DNA of 33,691 nt from Chitinophagaceae bacterium (GTDB lineage Bacteria; Bacteroidota; Bacteroidia; Chitinophagales; Chitinophagaceae): the NCBI GenBank assembly GCA_023229465.1, contig JALNZE010000027.1:1-33691 (forward strand), written 5' to 3'. Shown in pieces: positions 32,142-33,691 of the stretch. The position numbers were made by a program, and so were the translations under genes. Numbering within the stretch: position 1 is the stretch's first letter; each line of letters starts with the position of its first letter. The notes beneath the pieces are model-generated. The model ran no database searches and was not told where the DNA came from. It was given only the letters and a program-made list of their open reading frames with translations.

Positions 32142-33410
32142 CTAAATATCCCAAGGTGCCCGCATGGCCGGATTGATCATGCGATTGGCTTCATCATCAT
32201 TGATGAAAACCTGCTTAACCGGATCGAAGTGCAGCGACCGGCCCAGTTGCAGGGCTATTTTGCCAAGGTTAATAATGGTACATGACCTGAAGCCGTTCGA
32301 TTCATTCAGGGCAAAAGGGGTTCTGTATTTTACAGATTCCAGAAAATCGGTTACCTGCGGTGCAGGGTCAGGCATCAGTGCCAGTTTTTCGCGAAGGTTG
32401 GGGATGGTTGATTTGAAACCCGCGAATAACTTACCATTGGGCCCTTCAATATATGCGGCATCCGGGTCTTTGGCTTCACCATCGAGGATAATCTTGCAGC
32501 CATCTTCGTATGTGAAGGTTATTTTTCTGAAGGTTCCGCAGGCATCGGGATGTTGTTGTTCGGCATCCACTTCTACCAATACCGGACTGGTATCATCCTT
32601 ACCCAGAAAATATTGAATGGGATCAATATAGTGCTGGCCCATATCTCCCAGGCCACCACCGTCATAATCCCAATAGCCCCTGAAAGTCTGGTGAATCCTG
32701 TGTGCATTATAGGGTTTATAGGGGGCGGGTCCCAGCCAGCGATCATAATCCAGTTCAGCCGGCACGGCCTGCGTTTCCAGTTTAGTTTTGCCCACCCAAT
32801 AAAATTTCCAGTCGAAGCCGGTTGTTTTACTAACGGTAACGGTGAGGGGCCACCCCAGCAAACCGGATTCTACCAGTTTCTTAATAGGTTTTACGGTTGT
32901 ATTCATCCCGTAAAAGTTATCCTCAAACCGGAACCAGGTATTCAGGCGGAACATTTTTTTATATTGCTGTACGGCTTCTACCACACGCTTGCCTTCGCCA
33001 ATAGTGCGTGTCATCGGTTTCTCGCACCAGATATCTTTTCCGGCCCTTGCCGCCTCTATAGCCATGATGCCATGCCAGTGAGGGGGGGTGGCAATATGTA
33101 CGATATCTACCTCGGGTAAGGCAATCAGTTCGCGGTGATCGTGGAAGGTTTTTACGCCGCCACCAATCATTTTTTCTACCTCCTGCAAATGGTTTTTATC
33201 TACATCGCAGATGGCTACAACCCTTGTACCGGCATAGGGTATATGGCCACGGCCCATGCCGCCTACGCCAATAATTCCCTTGGTAAGCTGATCGCTTGGG
33301 GCGATAAAACCACGGCCCAGCACATGCCGGGGAACAATTGAAAAACCAGCAACGATAGCCGCTGCATTGCGCAGGAAGCGGCGCCTGCTTTTTTGTGATG
33401 AAGCATTCAT
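32142..33410 (-). CDS. TAT-exported Gfo/Idh/MocA-family oxidoreductase
   Basis: The 422-residue product carries a twin-arginine signal (SRRRFLRN at 8-15, then a hydrophobic stretch, cleavage near 33), so it should fold with its cofactor in the cytoplasm and be exported. The nucleotide-binding motif IIGVGGMGRGH (46-56), IATPPHWHGIMAIEAARAGK and CEKPMTRT (EKP at 130-132) define the Gfo/Idh/MocA family. The C-terminal half has the substrate domain, including GDMGQHYIDPIQYFLG. Relatives oxidise sugars or glycosides with NAD(P), and some work with DUF1080 proteins on the C3 position. It is first in a leftward run of three genes. Confidence 0.92.
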   Translation of the reverse strand: MNASSQKSRRRFLRNAAAIVAGFSIVPRHVLGRGFIAPSDQLTKGIIGVGGMGRGHIPYAGTRVVAICDVDKNHLQEVEKMIGGGVKTFHDHRELIALPEVDIVHIATPPHWHGIMAIEAARAGKDIWCEKPMTRTIGEGKRVVEAVQQYKKMFRLNTWFRFEDNFYGMNTTVKPIKKLVESGLLGWPLTVTVSKTTGFDWKFYWVGKTKLETQAVPAELDYDRWLGPAPYKPYNAHRIHQTFRGYWDYDGGGLGDMGQHYIDPIQYFLGKDDTSPVLVEVDAEQQHPDACGTFRKITFTYEDGCKIILDGEAKDPDAAYIEGPNGKLFAGFKSTIPNLREKLALMPDPAPQVTDFLESVKYRTPFALNESNGFRSCTIINLGKIALQLGRSLHFDPVKQVFINDDEANRMINPAMRAPWDI

Positions 33411-33432
33411 ATAGGCAATAATTGGTAGGGAT

Positions 33433-33440
33433 TAAAGATA
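33433..33440 (-). promoter_or_regulatory. candidate -7 box for the oxidoreductase run
   Basis: On the - strand TATCTTTA differs at one base from TAnnTTTG and lies 22 bases ahead of the ATG at 33410, giving a leader near 18 bases. It is the only good box in the 213-base gap for this direction. Confidence 0.4.
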
Positions 33441-33462
33441 ACATTCCTTTTTACAGGGCAGC

Positions 33463-33477
33463 TATCCATTTTGGATA
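33463..33477. promoter_or_regulatory. short palindrome upstream of the oxidoreductase promoter
   Basis: TATCCA (33463-33468) and TGGATA (33472-33477) are exact inverted arms with a 3-base spacer. Relative to the expected start near 33428 this covers about -35 to -49, a usual place for an activator. The binding protein is unknown. Confidence 0.3.
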
Positions 33478-33611
33478 TTTTTTTGATATAAAAAGAAAGA
33501 AATAAAAAAAGGGAATTGTATACATTTGATTCTATCAGATACTTGATATTACTCACCCAAGGCTAATTATTAATGAGAGCATAATTTAGTGATACATTAA
33601 AATTTATTTTG

Positions 33612-33619
33612 TATCTTTA
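33612..33619 (+). promoter_or_regulatory. candidate -7 box for the gene at the right edge
   Basis: TATCTTTA has one mismatch to TAnnTTTG and ends 4 bases before an ATG at 33624 and 10 bases before another at 33630. The very short leader favours the second ATG if this box is real. Confidence 0.25.
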
Positions 33620-33623
33620 TGAG

Positions 33624-33691
33624 ATGATAATGATAAAAAAGCGAGGCAGCAAAGACAGCCAGGAAACAAAAAGGAAGTTGGCGGTAGATTT
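33624..33691 (+). CDS. start of a gene cut by the window edge, perhaps a TetR-type regulator
   Basis: From the ATG at 33624 the open frame runs to the end of the window (22 codons plus two bases) and reads MIMIKKRGSKDSQETKRKL. A basic, polar start with an ETKRKL-like entry into a helix is typical of TetR-family DNA-binding proteins, but too little is present to be sure. A second ATG at 33630 is equally possible. It is divergent from the oxidoreductase run. Confidence 0.35.
   Translation, partial: MIMIKKRGSKDSQETKRKLAVD

Noticed and set aside
32550..33119. 189-codon + strand open frame opposite the oxidoreductase gene
   Set aside because: It lies wholly antisense to a clear Gfo/Idh/MocA gene, and its translation shows no domain or signal peptide.

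Overview
The window reads as chromosomal DNA from a member of the Bacteroidota, most likely family Chitinophagaceae. The evidence is a SusC/SusD pair, an ECF sigma factor with a FecR-type anti-sigma factor, DUF1080 proteins, a TAT-exported Gfo/Idh/MocA oxidoreductase, AT-rich intergenic DNA with TAnnTTTG-like -7 promoter boxes, and almost no Shine-Dalgarno sequences. The genus cannot be fixed from the sequence alone. Coding density is high. The longest stretches without a gene are about 200-230 bases (1-226, 11564-11791, 14777-14971, 33411-33623), so there is no empty stretch above 300 bases. I found no tRNA, rRNA, CRISPR array, insertion sequence or phage gene.

Region 1 (1-5.2 kb) is mixed housekeeping: a GH3-family acyl-acid amido synthetase, an exported cyclophilin-type prolyl isomerase, a LysE-family exporter, an unrecognised exported protein and the peptidoglycan glycosyltransferase MtgA on the + strand. 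A NadR-like P-loop kinase lies opposite on the - strand. Three different inverted-repeat elements sit within 2 kb here, and one has apparently inserted in frame into the kinase gene.

Region 2 (5.2-14.8 kb) is a nearly complete haem factory. Six genes run leftward (hemA, hemC, hemD, hemE, hemB, hemL), with the first three overlapping. Three run rightward (hemH, hemJ, hemN). The two arms diverge from a shared intergenic region that has a perfect TAnnTTTG box facing each way. Together they take glutamyl-tRNA to protoheme by the C5, protoporphyrin-dependent route; only glutamyl-tRNA synthetase is absent.

Region 3 (15-33.4 kb) looks like a nutrient-acquisition locus. It holds a secreted YVTN-propeller/phosphoesterase protein, a DUF1080 protein, a divergently oriented ECF sigma factor, FecR, SusC and SusD on the + strand. 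On the - strand there is a three-gene run: TAT-exported oxidoreductase, a HEAT protein with two DUF1080 domains, and a large Asp-box (sortilin/BNR-like) propeller protein. No classical glycoside hydrolase is present. An oxidise-then-cleave chemistry on 3-keto-glycosides is a reasonable inference. Between the two runs lies a DUF4143-type AAA ATPase gene broken by one in-frame stop, with a striking palindrome over its promoter. The right edge holds the first codons of a further + strand gene, perhaps a TetR-type regulator.
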